Assembly: GCA_947258425.1 (NCBI GenBank)
Contig: CAMYIG010000012.1
Coordinates: 1-36,150, forward strand
From: SZUA-76 sp945787585
Lineage (GTDB): Bacteria > Pseudomonadota > Gammaproteobacteria > SZUA-140
Length of the DNA stretch: 36,150 bases
Reading direction: 5' to 3'
Part shown: piece by piece, positions 7,840 through 15,256 of the stretch
Layout of the letters: each line of letters begins with the position of its first letter
Numbering within the stretch: the first letter of the stretch is position 1
Notes under the pieces: generated by a model
What the model saw: only the letters and a program-made list of their open reading frames with translations
What the model was told of the DNA's origin: nothing
Database searches by the model: none
Program-made: the position numbers and the translations under genes

Positions 7840-8317
7840 TTTGGAGTAGTGTCTCTATATCATGTTCAAGTGATTTAATATCCTTACTTCGAAAACCTAA
7901 ATGGACACTATGCAACTGACCGTTGCGATCGATCAAAAAAGCGCTTGGCATACCTTGTAAATCATAGCGTCCCGCAACAGCACCAGGCGGATCAAACGCA
8001 ATATCAAAACGCGGTTTCATTTGGGAAATAAAATGATCAGCATCTGCCCTGTTAGCGTCCAGATTGATAGCAAGCACTCTCAATCCTTGCGCTTTATAGC
8101 GGGCTTGTAGCTGATTCATCCACGGAAAAGATTTTCGGCACGGTTCACACCAGGAGGCCCAAAAGTCCAGATAGACCACTTTCCCTTTGTACTCAGATAG
8201 TTTGACCTTGCTTTTAAGCCCGTCAAGTTCAAAATCAGGTGCATCTTTTGCGGCTAATGTAGCTGTAGGCAAACTTACTGCCATTGTCAGCATCACTATG
8301 CTTAGTAAATTACGCAT
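7826..8317 (-). CDS. TlpA/ResA-like periplasmic thioredoxin
   Basis: This thioredoxin-fold protein (163 residues from the chosen start) has a Sec signal MRNLLSIVMLTMAVSL with cleavage near ATLA-AKDAP, so it acts in the periplasm. The redox motif is WCEPC (Cys57 and Cys60), preceded by VVYLDFWAS, and the cis-Pro loop is GMPSAFLID, both typical of TlpA/ResA/CcmG-type thiol oxidoreductases. An in-frame ATG at 8371 would add 18 residues, but a GGTGGAG ribosome binding site lies eight bases before the ATG at 8317, which decides the start. It is the first gene of the set with DUF4266, DUF3570 and apbE. It may keep the CGC tail of the DUF4266 lipoprotein reduced. Cytochrome c maturation is an alternative, but no ccm genes are nearby. 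Confidence 0.88.
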   Translation of the reverse strand: MRNLLSIVMLTMAVSLPTATLAAKDAPDFELDGLKSKVKLSEYKGKVVYLDFWASWCEPCRKSFPWMNQLQARYKAQGLRVLAINLDANRADADHFISQMKPRFDIAFDPPGAVAGRYDLQGMPSAFLIDRNGQLHSVHLGFRSKDIKSLEHDIETLLQNDKI

Positions 8318-8519
8318 TCTATATCTCCACCGAAATATAACGATATTGATGATAAGCGTATTAAACCGCAATCAGGTTATTTATTGTGTGAACGGTTATA
8401 CAATTCAGGGGATTGAATATTAGAACCAGAGGAATCAAGTCACAAAAACAATGAATAACGCGAACTAGCGGGGAACAGCGGCAGGTTTTATAGCTCAGTC
8501 AAAACAGTATCGACGGTTA

Positions 8520-8900
8520 TTATTTTGAAACTAATGTGACAAAAGCGACGGCATATTCATCTTCATCAGAGAGTGATATATGGCTTTCAGCGACCTTGAG
8601 GCGTTCACATATTTCGATCGCCTTATCATAATAGGTTAGTGTTGGTTTACCAAGTTCATCGTGTCCTACACCAATATGACTCAGCATTAAGCCATCTCTG
8701 AATCCACACCCCATTGCTTTCGCGGTTGCTTCCTTGGCAGCAAAGCGCCTGGCAAGAAAGTTAGCTGGACGTTTATGCTGGGAGAATTCCGCAAATTCAT
8801 TTGAAGTCAAAATTCTGATCGCAAACTTATCGCCATAGCGCTCCAGGTTTCTGGTCATACGTGAGACACGGACGATATCTGTGCCGATACCAATGATCAC
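8520..8900 (-). CDS. acpS: Holo-[acyl-carrier-protein] synthase
   Basis: This 126-residue AcpS transfers 4'-phosphopantetheine from CoA to the serine of acyl carrier protein, activating it for fatty acid synthesis in the cytoplasm. The two signature motifs are present: GIGTDIVRVSR at residues 4-14 (Mg-binding Asp) and FAAKEATAKAMG at about 53-64 (Glu and Lys). Length is normal. Its start overlaps the end of pdxJ by four bases (ATGA), so it is translationally coupled and is the last gene of the lepA-to-acpS run. About 200 bases separate its stop from the start of the tlpA-like gene. I see no clear hairpin terminator there. Confidence 0.96.
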   Translation of the reverse strand: MIIGIGTDIVRVSRMTRNLERYGDKFAIRILTSNEFAEFSQHKRPANFLARRFAAKEATAKAMGCGFRDGLMLSHIGVGHDELGKPTLTYYDKAIEICERLKVAESHISLSDEDEYAVAFVTLVSK

Positions 8901-9631
8901 CGACGAGCGTCTCGCATCAGCTGTTTCATTTCACGTACAGCCTGTTGCAAGCCGGTAAAGAGTGCACGCGCCACAATGGCATGACCGATGTTCAGCTCAA
9001 CGAGTTCAGCAATCGCCGCAATCGGTTCAACGTTATGGTAATGCAGCCCGTGCCCGGCGTTCACTTGCAAGCCACATTGATGGGCATAGATGGCAGCCTC
9101 TTTGATTTTTTTTAGCTCAGCCTGTTGTGCTTTTTCATCTGCCAGATCAGCGTAATGACCCGTGTGGATTTCTATTGCCGGAGCCTCACAACGGACTGCG
9201 GCATCGATCTGGTCTTTTTCAGCATCAATAAAAAGCGACACGATCGAACCTCCACCGGCTAGTTTTCGACAGGCATCGGCGACCTTGGCTTCGTGTCCAA
9301 TAACGTCCAGTCCCCCTTCAGTCGTCAGCTCTTCGCGCCGTTCAGGCACCAGGCAGATATTTTCTGGGCCAATATCAATCCCAAATGCAACCATCTCATC
9401 GGTCACTGCCATTTCAAGATTCATACGCGTTTGTAAAACCTCTTTCAACAGCCGAACATCCCGTTCCTGAATGTGGCGGCGGTCTTCACGCAGATGTAAG
9501 GTAATGCTATCCGCGCCGGCCTGCTCTGCATCGATGGCGGCCTGAACAGGGTCAGGATAGCGAGTACCACGTGCCTGTCTCAATGTGGCGATATGATCTA
9601 TATTGACGCCCAACAAAACTGGTTGATTCAT
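8897..9631 (-). CDS. pdxJ: Pyridoxine 5'-phosphate synthase
   Basis: PdxJ (244 residues) condenses 1-deoxyxylulose 5-phosphate with 3-amino-2-oxopropyl phosphate to form pyridoxine 5'-phosphate, the ring-closing step of DXP-dependent vitamin B6 synthesis. The TIM-barrel protein opens with LLGVNIDHIATLRQARG. This segment, followed by TRYPDPVQAA, is diagnostic. Other conserved pieces are HLREDRRHI, NLEMAVT, VPERREELTTEGG and LQVNAGHGLHYHNV. Length matches the family. It lies eight bases after recO and overlaps acpS by four, the recO-pdxJ-acpS order seen in many gammaproteobacteria. Confidence 0.97.
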   Translation of the reverse strand: MNQPVLLGVNIDHIATLRQARGTRYPDPVQAAIDAEQAGADSITLHLREDRRHIQERDVRLLKEVLQTRMNLEMAVTDEMVAFGIDIGPENICLVPERREELTTEGGLDVIGHEAKVADACRKLAGGGSIVSLFIDAEKDQIDAAVRCEAPAIEIHTGHYADLADEKAQQAELKKIKEAAIYAHQCGLQVNAGHGLHYHNVEPIAAIAELVELNIGHAIVARALFTGLQQAVREMKQLMRDARR

Positions 9632-9639
9632 TTTTCTTC

Positions 9640-10461
9640 CTACCTATAACGTATTTCGGCGCTAATTTTATCACTGACAGGTGCCTGCAAACCACTGAGC
9701 ATAGCCCTGCTATTTAAAGGCCTGCTGCCAAGATGAACAGCGAGCGCGGCTCGCATCAAACGTTTAATTTCCCGTAAAGAGCGCTTATCACTAAAAACAC
9801 CCTTTGCCAAATCAAGCAAACTCTTACCATGTAGCTTAATCACATCACCTTTGTATGATGAGTTATTAAGCGAAGTTTCAAGTTCTACCTCAGCTTCATT
9901 AACAAGCACCGGCCCTTGATCCAGATAGTAATGATATAGCGCTTCTTCACTTAACACTGAGCCACTAACTACCTCATGGTCAAGTATCAAAGCATAGCCT
10001 AGCTCGTAGAGCAGCTGTTTCTCGAATTTTCGTAAAGCGGCCTGTTCATTTGCGGGGGCTTTTTCATCCATGTATTGTAGTTTGGCTAACTGTTGAAGCA
10101 CTTCAAGATAGGCGTGAAAAAGGTCAGCATGTGGATCATCACGATGTAATAACCGCACCATAAGTTCATTAATATAAAAGCCACTGATCAGTGCACGACG
10201 GTCCAGCATAAATGGTACGCCATTACTTTCAAGTGCCGTCAATGTGCCAAGCTCACCCCTTGCCAACCAGGAAATGAGCAAAGGTTGAAAGGGTTGTATC
10301 AGTGGTGCAAGTCGTGATTTTGCTTTACGAACACCTCGTGCGACTACGCTAATGCGGCCATGAGAAGAGGTAAAGAGATCAACGATCATACTCGTATTGC
10401 GGTATGCTCTTTGATGTAGCACAAAGCCAGGCTCAAGCAGGTGGCGGTTTGGTGAGCCCAC
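9640..10461 (-). CDS. recO: DNA repair protein RecO
   Basis: RecO (273 residues) works with RecF and RecR to load RecA on single-stranded DNA and anneals complementary strands. The N-terminal OB-fold is seen in GFVLHQRAYRNTSMIVDLFT and GRISVVARGVRKAKS. The middle is helical (FYINELMVRLLHRDDPHADLF), and a C-terminal RSLREIKRLMRAALAVHLG helix is typical. As in many gammaproteobacterial RecO proteins, the four zinc cysteines of the Gram-positive form are missing. Translation appears to start at GTG 10461 (GTG GGC TCA), nine bases after the era stop. No ATG upstream in frame fits. Slightly longer than E. coli RecO (242). Confidence 0.93.
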   Translation of the reverse strand: MGSPNRHLLEPGFVLHQRAYRNTSMIVDLFTSSHGRISVVARGVRKAKSRLAPLIQPFQPLLISWLARGELGTLTALESNGVPFMLDRRALISGFYINELMVRLLHRDDPHADLFHAYLEVLQQLAKLQYMDEKAPANEQAALRKFEKQLLYELGYALILDHEVVSGSVLSEEALYHYYLDQGPVLVNEAEVELETSLNNSSYKGDVIKLHGKSLLDLAKGVFSDKRSLREIKRLMRAALAVHLGSRPLNSRAMLSGLQAPVSDKISAEIRYR

Positions 10462-10469
10462 GTTACGTT

Positions 10470-11369
10470 TTACTCCGTATAACCCAGGTTTTGTAGAGCA
10501 CGCTCATCATCTGCCCACTTATCTTTCACCTTTACCCATAGTTTGAGAAAGACCTTTTTTTCAAACATCGACTCCATTTCGATACGCGCCTGTTTGCCCA
10601 CGGCTTTCAGCATTTCACCATCTTTACCGATGACGATACTCTTTTGATTATCACGCTCCACCCAGATCAACGCATGAATATGTAACACCTTATTTTCCAG
10701 CTTAAACTGCTCTATCTCAACCGTAATTGAATAGGGAATCTCCTCTCCCAGGCGCATCATTAACTTTTCACGCACTAACTCGGCCGCAATAAAACGCTCA
10801 CTTTTATCGGTGACCTGATCTTCTGGAAAAAATGCCGGTGATGCGGGTAGCAGCGCGGTGACTGTACTTTCTAGTGCTTCAATATTCTCACCGCTAGTCG
10901 CTGAAATCGGGATGATTTCTTTGAAAGTCATTCTTTCTGATAACTGCTTAATGTACGGTAATAATTTATCCCGGTCTTGCAGTTTATCTAGTTTATTCAG
11001 CGCAAGGATTACGGGGACCTTAATGTCTTTTAACTTCTCCAGAATCGCTTCGTCATCATCCAGCCAACGTAGGCTGTCGACGACAAACACCACCACATCG
11101 ACATCATTAATGACACTCGCGGCGGCCTTATTCATGTAGCGATTCATCGCCTTTTTACTACCAGTATGTAAACCGGGAGTGTCCACATAAATAACCTGCG
11201 CACCTTCTGTCGATTTGATACCGAGAATCTGATGACGAGTAGTTTGTGGCTTACGCGTAGTAATGCTGATCTTCTGCCCCAGGATACGGTTCAGTAAGGT
11301 AGATTTTCCAACATTTGGTCGCCCAACAATTGCAACATAACCGCAATGCTTTAATAAATCATTGTTCAT
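10470..11369 (-). CDS. era: GTPase Era
   Basis: Era (299 residues) is an essential GTPase that binds 16S rRNA and acts in 30S ribosome maturation. The GTP-binding motifs are in order: G1 GRPNVGKS (16-23), G2 in the TTRKPQTTRHQ region, G3 DTPGLH (about 59-64), and G4 NKLD (about 125-128). A KH RNA-binding domain follows (about 205-290) with the GKDGEMLKAVGKQAR segment that contains the GxxG-type loop. Its start overlaps the end of rnc by 11 bases, indicating coupling. The rnc-era-recO order is conserved in the class. Confidence 0.97.
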   Translation of the reverse strand: MNNDLLKHCGYVAIVGRPNVGKSTLLNRILGQKISITTRKPQTTRHQILGIKSTEGAQVIYVDTPGLHTGSKKAMNRYMNKAAASVINDVDVVVFVVDSLRWLDDDEAILEKLKDIKVPVILALNKLDKLQDRDKLLPYIKQLSERMTFKEIIPISATSGENIEALESTVTALLPASPAFFPEDQVTDKSERFIAAELVREKLMMRLGEEIPYSITVEIEQFKLENKVLHIHALIWVERDNQKSIVIGKDGEMLKAVGKQARIEMESMFEKKVFLKLWVKVKDKWADDERALQNLGYTE

Positions 11370-12048
11370 TTTTTAATAATAACTCTAGTGCATTTAATGC
11401 AGCTTTCTGTTCGGCTTTACGGCGGCTTTTTCCTAGCCCGATAATTTTTTCATCTAATCCTTCAACCATGCAATCTACAGTGAAAGACTGAGAATGTCCT
11501 TCACCATCAATGGCAACCACTGAGTAATTAGGCAATGTACGTTTTTTACCCTGCAGGTACTCTTGCAGCCTTGTTTTGGGGTCTTTGAGTTCGCTATCTG
11601 CACAGACTTCAGTTAACGCCGCCTGATACAGGTTTAAAATAAAGGCTTTTGCGGCCTCAAAACCACCATCCTGCAAAACAGCGCCGATAACCGCTTCCAA
11701 TGTCCCTGCTAATATCGACTCACGGCGAAAGCCACCACTCTTCAGCTCACCCGGACCGAGCACAATGTAATCACCTAGATTAAGATTTCGTGCCAATTTT
11801 GCCAGCGTGCTACCGCGAACCAGCGATGCGCGTAAGCGACTCAATTTTCCTTCATCGACATCTGGAAATTGATGATAGAGCGCCTCAGCAATCACAAAGT
11901 TGAGAATCGCATCACCCAAAAACTCAAGGCGCTCGTTATTTTTACTACCGACACTGCGGTGAGTCAGCGCCATTTCCAGGTAGTGGCGTTGCGTAAAGTG
12001 GTACGCAAGCACCTGCTCTGCCTTCTCAATAGAGCGGTTCAAATCCAT
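11359..12048 (-). CDS. rnc: Ribonuclease III
   Basis: RNase III (229 residues) cuts double-stranded RNA in rRNA processing and mRNA decay. The catalytic signature NERLEFLGDAIL is at residues 38-49, with Glu42 and Asp46 as metal ligands. The second acidic pair lies in the ESILAGTLEAVIGAVLQDGG region. A C-terminal double-stranded-RNA-binding domain (about 155-225) begins at DPKTRLQEYLQGKK and includes the Lys-rich GLGKSRRKAEQKAA helix. Length equals that of E. coli RNase III closely. It lies between the DUF4845 gene and era. Confidence 0.97.
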   Translation of the reverse strand: MDLNRSIEKAEQVLAYHFTQRHYLEMALTHRSVGSKNNERLEFLGDAILNFVIAEALYHQFPDVDEGKLSRLRASLVRGSTLAKLARNLNLGDYIVLGPGELKSGGFRRESILAGTLEAVIGAVLQDGGFEAAKAFILNLYQAALTEVCADSELKDPKTRLQEYLQGKKRTLPNYSVVAIDGEGHSQSFTVDCMVEGLDEKIIGLGKSRRKAEQKAALNALELLLKNEQ

Positions 12049-12075
12049 TTATACTTTATCCTACAAATCATAAAA

Positions 12076-12444
12076 CTAAATTGTCAGGTGATCGCTAAAG
12101 TAGATGACGATATCAATATTACCCACCATTGGCTTGCGAACTTCATAGATAATATCGATCGTCATGTCGCTCTTGCTTTTCTTAACAGTGATATTTTCAC
12201 GATTCACACTCGTTACATCGTTAATAGAAAAGCGACGTGAAAGCATTGTTTTAATCTCAGAGGATTTCATCTCTTTTATATTGTTTTCATTCGCTAGCGA
12301 GTTTAATGATGTTGTAACATTAAAGTGTTCCATATAAACAGGGAAAAGTTTCAACAACACCAGTACCGACAAAACAATTAAAACAATGATAGCGGCAAAC
12401 CCACTACCGGTAGCGCCCTGCTGCTTCGCTGCTATTCTATTCAT
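12076..12444 (-). CDS. DUF4845 membrane-anchored protein
   Basis: This 122-residue protein has a single N-terminal transmembrane segment (FAAIIVLIVLSVLVLLKLFP) after a short Gln/Gly/Ser-rich leader, followed by a small exported domain. It matches DUF4845, a family almost always placed between lepB and rnc in beta- and gammaproteobacteria. The start is set by an AAGGAG site six bases before the ATG at 12444. An in-frame TTG two codons upstream is less likely. The N-terminal segment also resembles a type IV pilin-like leader in hydrophobicity, but no prepilin cleavage motif is clear. Function is unknown. The conserved position beside signal peptidase suggests an envelope role. Confidence 0.85.
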   Translation of the reverse strand: MNRIAAKQQGATGSGFAAIIVLIVLSVLVLLKLFPVYMEHFNVTTSLNSLANENNIKEMKSSEIKTMLSRRFSINDVTSVNRENITVKKSKSDMTIDIIYEVRKPMVGNIDIVIYFSDHLTI

Positions 12445-12483
12445 TACCAACTCCTTAATTTAGTCATTTTTTGATACTGGTAA

Positions 12484-13314
12484 TTACTTAATATTGTCAC
12501 CGATTCGTTCCCAGCTAATGCCACCTGCAGAAGAATCCCAGTTCATCCAGATCATGAAGGCCTTGCCGACCAGATGGTCTTCAGGCACGGTACCCCAGAA
12601 GCGGCTATCATTACTGTTATCACGATTATCACCCATGACAAAATACTCACCTTCGGGGACCACAAACTCACCTTCACGGGCACGTTGTGCAGTATTGATG
12701 AGAATATCGTGCTTAATCTCACCCAAATGCTCGACACGATGACTTGCACCGGTCGAGTTTAAACCACTGCCAATCCCTACATAGCGGCCGATTTCTTCCT
12801 GATCCACTGGTTTGCCATTAATATAGATAGTTTTGTTGAAATAGCCAACCCGGTCTCCCGGTAAACCGACCACGCGTTTAATATAATCAAGTGACGGATC
12901 TTTGGGATAACGGAATACAACCACATCACCGCGTGCAGGCTCTGCGATGTCGAGAATCTTTGTGCCCGCAACCGGTAACCGCACTCCGTAGCTAAATTTA
13001 TTCACCAAAATGAAATCACCGACCAGCAGCGTTGGCATCATAGAACCCGAGGGGATACGAAAAGGTTCCACCAGAAAAGAGCGCATCACAAAGACAATCA
13101 GAATGATGGGAAAAAAAGACCGGGCATATTCAACATAGGTTGGTTCCCTGAAGGTCTTAGCAATTTTTTCCTCATCAATGGGTGGTATCATCGAAGCACG
13201 TGCGCGCTGCTCCGCAGCACGACGTTTTGGCCCCCACTTCCAGTGGTCCAATGCCCATATGACACCACTGATGACCAATAACAGCAGCATGATTCCCTGG
13301 AAATCGAAATTCAT
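12484..13314 (-). CDS. lepB: Signal peptidase I
   Basis: LepB (276 residues) removes signal peptides from Sec- and Tat-exported proteins at the periplasmic face of the inner membrane. Two membrane segments are visible: residues about 8-24, and about 66-84 (SFFPIILIVFVMRSFLVEPF). The catalytic dyad is Ser91 in IPSGSMMPTLLVGD and Lys146 in DYIKRVVGLPGD. The later MGDNRDNSNDSRFWG box is the usual family signature. Its start lies three bases after the lepA stop, so the two are one transcript, as in E. coli. The substrates in this window include several proteins with clear signal peptides (DUF3570, TlpA-like, RseB, DegP, cyclophilin). Confidence 0.97.
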   Translation of the reverse strand: MNFDFQGIMLLLLVISGVIWALDHWKWGPKRRAAEQRARASMIPPIDEEKIAKTFREPTYVEYARSFFPIILIVFVMRSFLVEPFRIPSGSMMPTLLVGDFILVNKFSYGVRLPVAGTKILDIAEPARGDVVVFRYPKDPSLDYIKRVVGLPGDRVGYFNKTIYINGKPVDQEEIGRYVGIGSGLNSTGASHRVEHLGEIKHDILINTAQRAREGEFVVPEGEYFVMGDNRDNSNDSRFWGTVPEDHLVGKAFMIWMNWDSSAGGISWERIGDNIK

Positions 13315-13317
13315 TTT

Positions 13318-15108
13318 TTATTTACCCGTTTTTAGTACAGCAAGAAAGGCGTCCTGAGGAATCTCAACAGACCCGACCTGCTTCATACGTTTTTTACCGG
13401 CCTTCTGCTTTTCCAGCAGCTTACGTTTACGACTGATATCACCGCCGTAACATTTAGCAGTTACATTCTTGCGTAATGCTTTGACCGTCTCGCGCGCGAT
13501 GATATGCGCACCAATCGCCGCCTGAATCGCAACATCAAACATCTGGCGAGGAATCAGCGTGCGCATACGCTCAACCAGTTCCCGTCCGCGAAATTGTGAA
13601 CGGTCACGGTGAATGATCAATGAAAGCGCATCGACACGTTCACCGTTGATAAGCATATCAAGCTTTACCAGATCCGCGGCCTGAAAACGGAGAAAAGCGT
13701 AATCAAGCGAGGCATATCCGCGGCTGACCGATTTTAGCCTATCATAAAAGTCCATCACCACTTCACTCATCGGTAATTCATAACTGACGGCAACCTGGTT
13801 ACCATGATAGTGCATCTTTTTCTGCACCCCGCGTTTCTCAATACAAAGGGTGATCACCGCACCAAGATGGGTTTGCGGCACCAGAATATCCGCTTGTATA
13901 ATCGGCTCACGAAACTCCTCGATCATGCCTGGATCCGGAATTCGTGATGGGTTATCAATCTGTAACACATCACCCTTAGTTGTCACAATTTCATAAATAA
14001 CCGTGGGTGCGGTCGTAATTAGCGAAAGATCATATTCACGTTCCAGCCGTTCCTGGATGATTTCCATATGCAGCATGCCAAGAAAACCACATCGAAAGCC
14101 AAAACCGAGCGCCTGCGATGACTCCGGCTCATAAAAAAGCGATGCGTCATTAAGACTGAGCTTGGCCAACGCATCACGAAAATCTTCGTAATCCTCGGCA
14201 TTAATAGGAAACAGACCAGCGAAAACCTGTGGCTTTGCTTTCTGGAAATCTGGCAACGCACTCGAAGCAGGGTTGCCTGTCAGCGTTAAGGTGTCCCCCA
14301 CTGGGGCACCGTTGATCTCTTTGATGCCGGCAATGACATAACCCACCTCCCCAGCTGCAAGGAATTTTTTATCATTGGCCTTGGGAGTGTAGATGCCAAC
14401 ACGATCAATCTGGTGACTTTTGCCGGTCGACATCACAGTGACCTTATCCTTAACAGAAATCGTGCCTTGAACGATACGTACCAATGAGACCACCCCTAGA
14501 AAGTTATCAAACCAGGAGTCGATGATTAACGCCTGTAGTGGCGCGTTTGGGTCACCCTCGGGCGGCGGAATGCGGGTCACAATCTCTTCCAGCAAGGCAT
14601 CGATGCCGAGACCGGTCTTGGCACTCACGCGCACCGCATCTTCTGCCACAACACCGACGATCTCTTCAATTTCCTGGATCACTCGGTCAGGGTCTGAGGT
14701 AGGCAAATCTATTTTATTCAACACAGGCACAACCTCCAGCCCCTGCTCAATGGCTGTGTAACAGGTCGCAACCGTCTGTGCCTCGACGCCCTGCGAGGCA
14801 TCAACCACTAACAACGCCCCCTCACAGGCCGCCAGTGAACGCGATACTTCATAGGCAAAGTCCACGTGACCGGGCGTATCGATAAAATTAAACTGGTAGC
14901 GCTCACCATCATTGGCAACATACTCTAGCGTAACGCTCTGCGCCTTAATAGTGATGCCTCGCTCGCGCTCAATATCCATTGAATCGAGCACCTGTGCCGA
15001 CATCTCACGCTCACTCAACCCACCGCAGGTCTGAATGAGACGATCTGAAAGCGTTGATTTACCATGGTCGATATGGGCAATGATCGAGAAATTACGTATG
15101 TGCTTCAT
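13318..15108 (-). CDS. lepA: Elongation factor 4 (LepA) GTPase
   Basis: LepA/EF-4 (596 residues) is a ribosome-bound translational GTPase linked to ribosome back-translocation and 30S assembly. The G1 motif is AHIDHGKST (11-19), the G2 region RERGITIKAQSVTLEY, G3 DTPGHVDF, and G4 NKIDLP. The C-terminal LepA-specific domain is intact and ends with the conserved AKCYGGDISRKRKLLEKQK segment. Length matches the family (about 600). It is the first gene of the lepA-lepB-DUF4845-rnc-era-recO-pdxJ-acpS run, set off from the upstream degP gene by a strong terminator, so it should have its own promoter in the 42 bases before its start or read-through from upstream. Confidence 0.98.
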   Translation of the reverse strand: MKHIRNFSIIAHIDHGKSTLSDRLIQTCGGLSEREMSAQVLDSMDIERERGITIKAQSVTLEYVANDGERYQFNFIDTPGHVDFAYEVSRSLAACEGALLVVDASQGVEAQTVATCYTAIEQGLEVVPVLNKIDLPTSDPDRVIQEIEEIVGVVAEDAVRVSAKTGLGIDALLEEIVTRIPPPEGDPNAPLQALIIDSWFDNFLGVVSLVRIVQGTISVKDKVTVMSTGKSHQIDRVGIYTPKANDKKFLAAGEVGYVIAGIKEINGAPVGDTLTLTGNPASSALPDFQKAKPQVFAGLFPINAEDYEDFRDALAKLSLNDASLFYEPESSQALGFGFRCGFLGMLHMEIIQERLEREYDLSLITTAPTVIYEIVTTKGDVLQIDNPSRIPDPGMIEEFREPIIQADILVPQTHLGAVITLCIEKRGVQKKMHYHGNQVAVSYELPMSEVVMDFYDRLKSVSRGYASLDYAFLRFQAADLVKLDMLINGERVDALSLIIHRDRSQFRGRELVERMRTLIPRQMFDVAIQAAIGAHIIARETVKALRKNVTAKCYGGDISRKRKLLEKQKAGKKRMKQVGSVEIPQDAFLAVLKTGK

Positions 15109-15150
15109 TATATTAGGTAAACTCAGAACGGGTATGATCCCGAAATTTCC

Positions 15151-15187
15151 AAAAAATAAGGGGGGAATTCTAAACGATTCCCCCCTT
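15151..15187 (-). terminator. Rho-independent terminator after degP
   Basis: AAGGGGGGAAT (15158-15168) and ATTCCCCCCTT (15177-15187) form a perfect 11-base-pair stem with an eight-base loop. Read on the minus strand, the stem is followed by ATTTTTT, a proper U tract. It therefore ends transcription of the rpoE-rse-degP operon before lepA. On the plus strand the tract is only TTTTCTT, so termination in that direction would be weaker. Confidence 0.85.
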
Positions 15188-15256
15188 TTCTTGTATCATT
15201 TCCGCTCTAAAAAGCAGAAAAAGATGATTTAAGCAGTGCTGATGGACGATTATCCC

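Noticed and set aside
7446..7919. A 157-codon open frame on the plus strand across the DUF4266 gene
   Set aside because: It is antisense to DUF3570, DUF4266 and the TlpA-like gene, which have strong signals and overlaps of an operon. The product is low-complexity and unrecognisable.
8318..8519. Promoter for the tlpA-like operon
   Set aside because: Several TTG- and TAT-like hexamers occur on the minus strand, but none has acceptable spacing. A promoter must be here, but I cannot place it.
8559..8585. Damaged acpS because HISLSDE replaces the more common SLSHE-like segment
   Set aside because: As I recall, E. coli AcpS also has Asp at this point, and the two catalytic motifs are intact, so the gene is normal.
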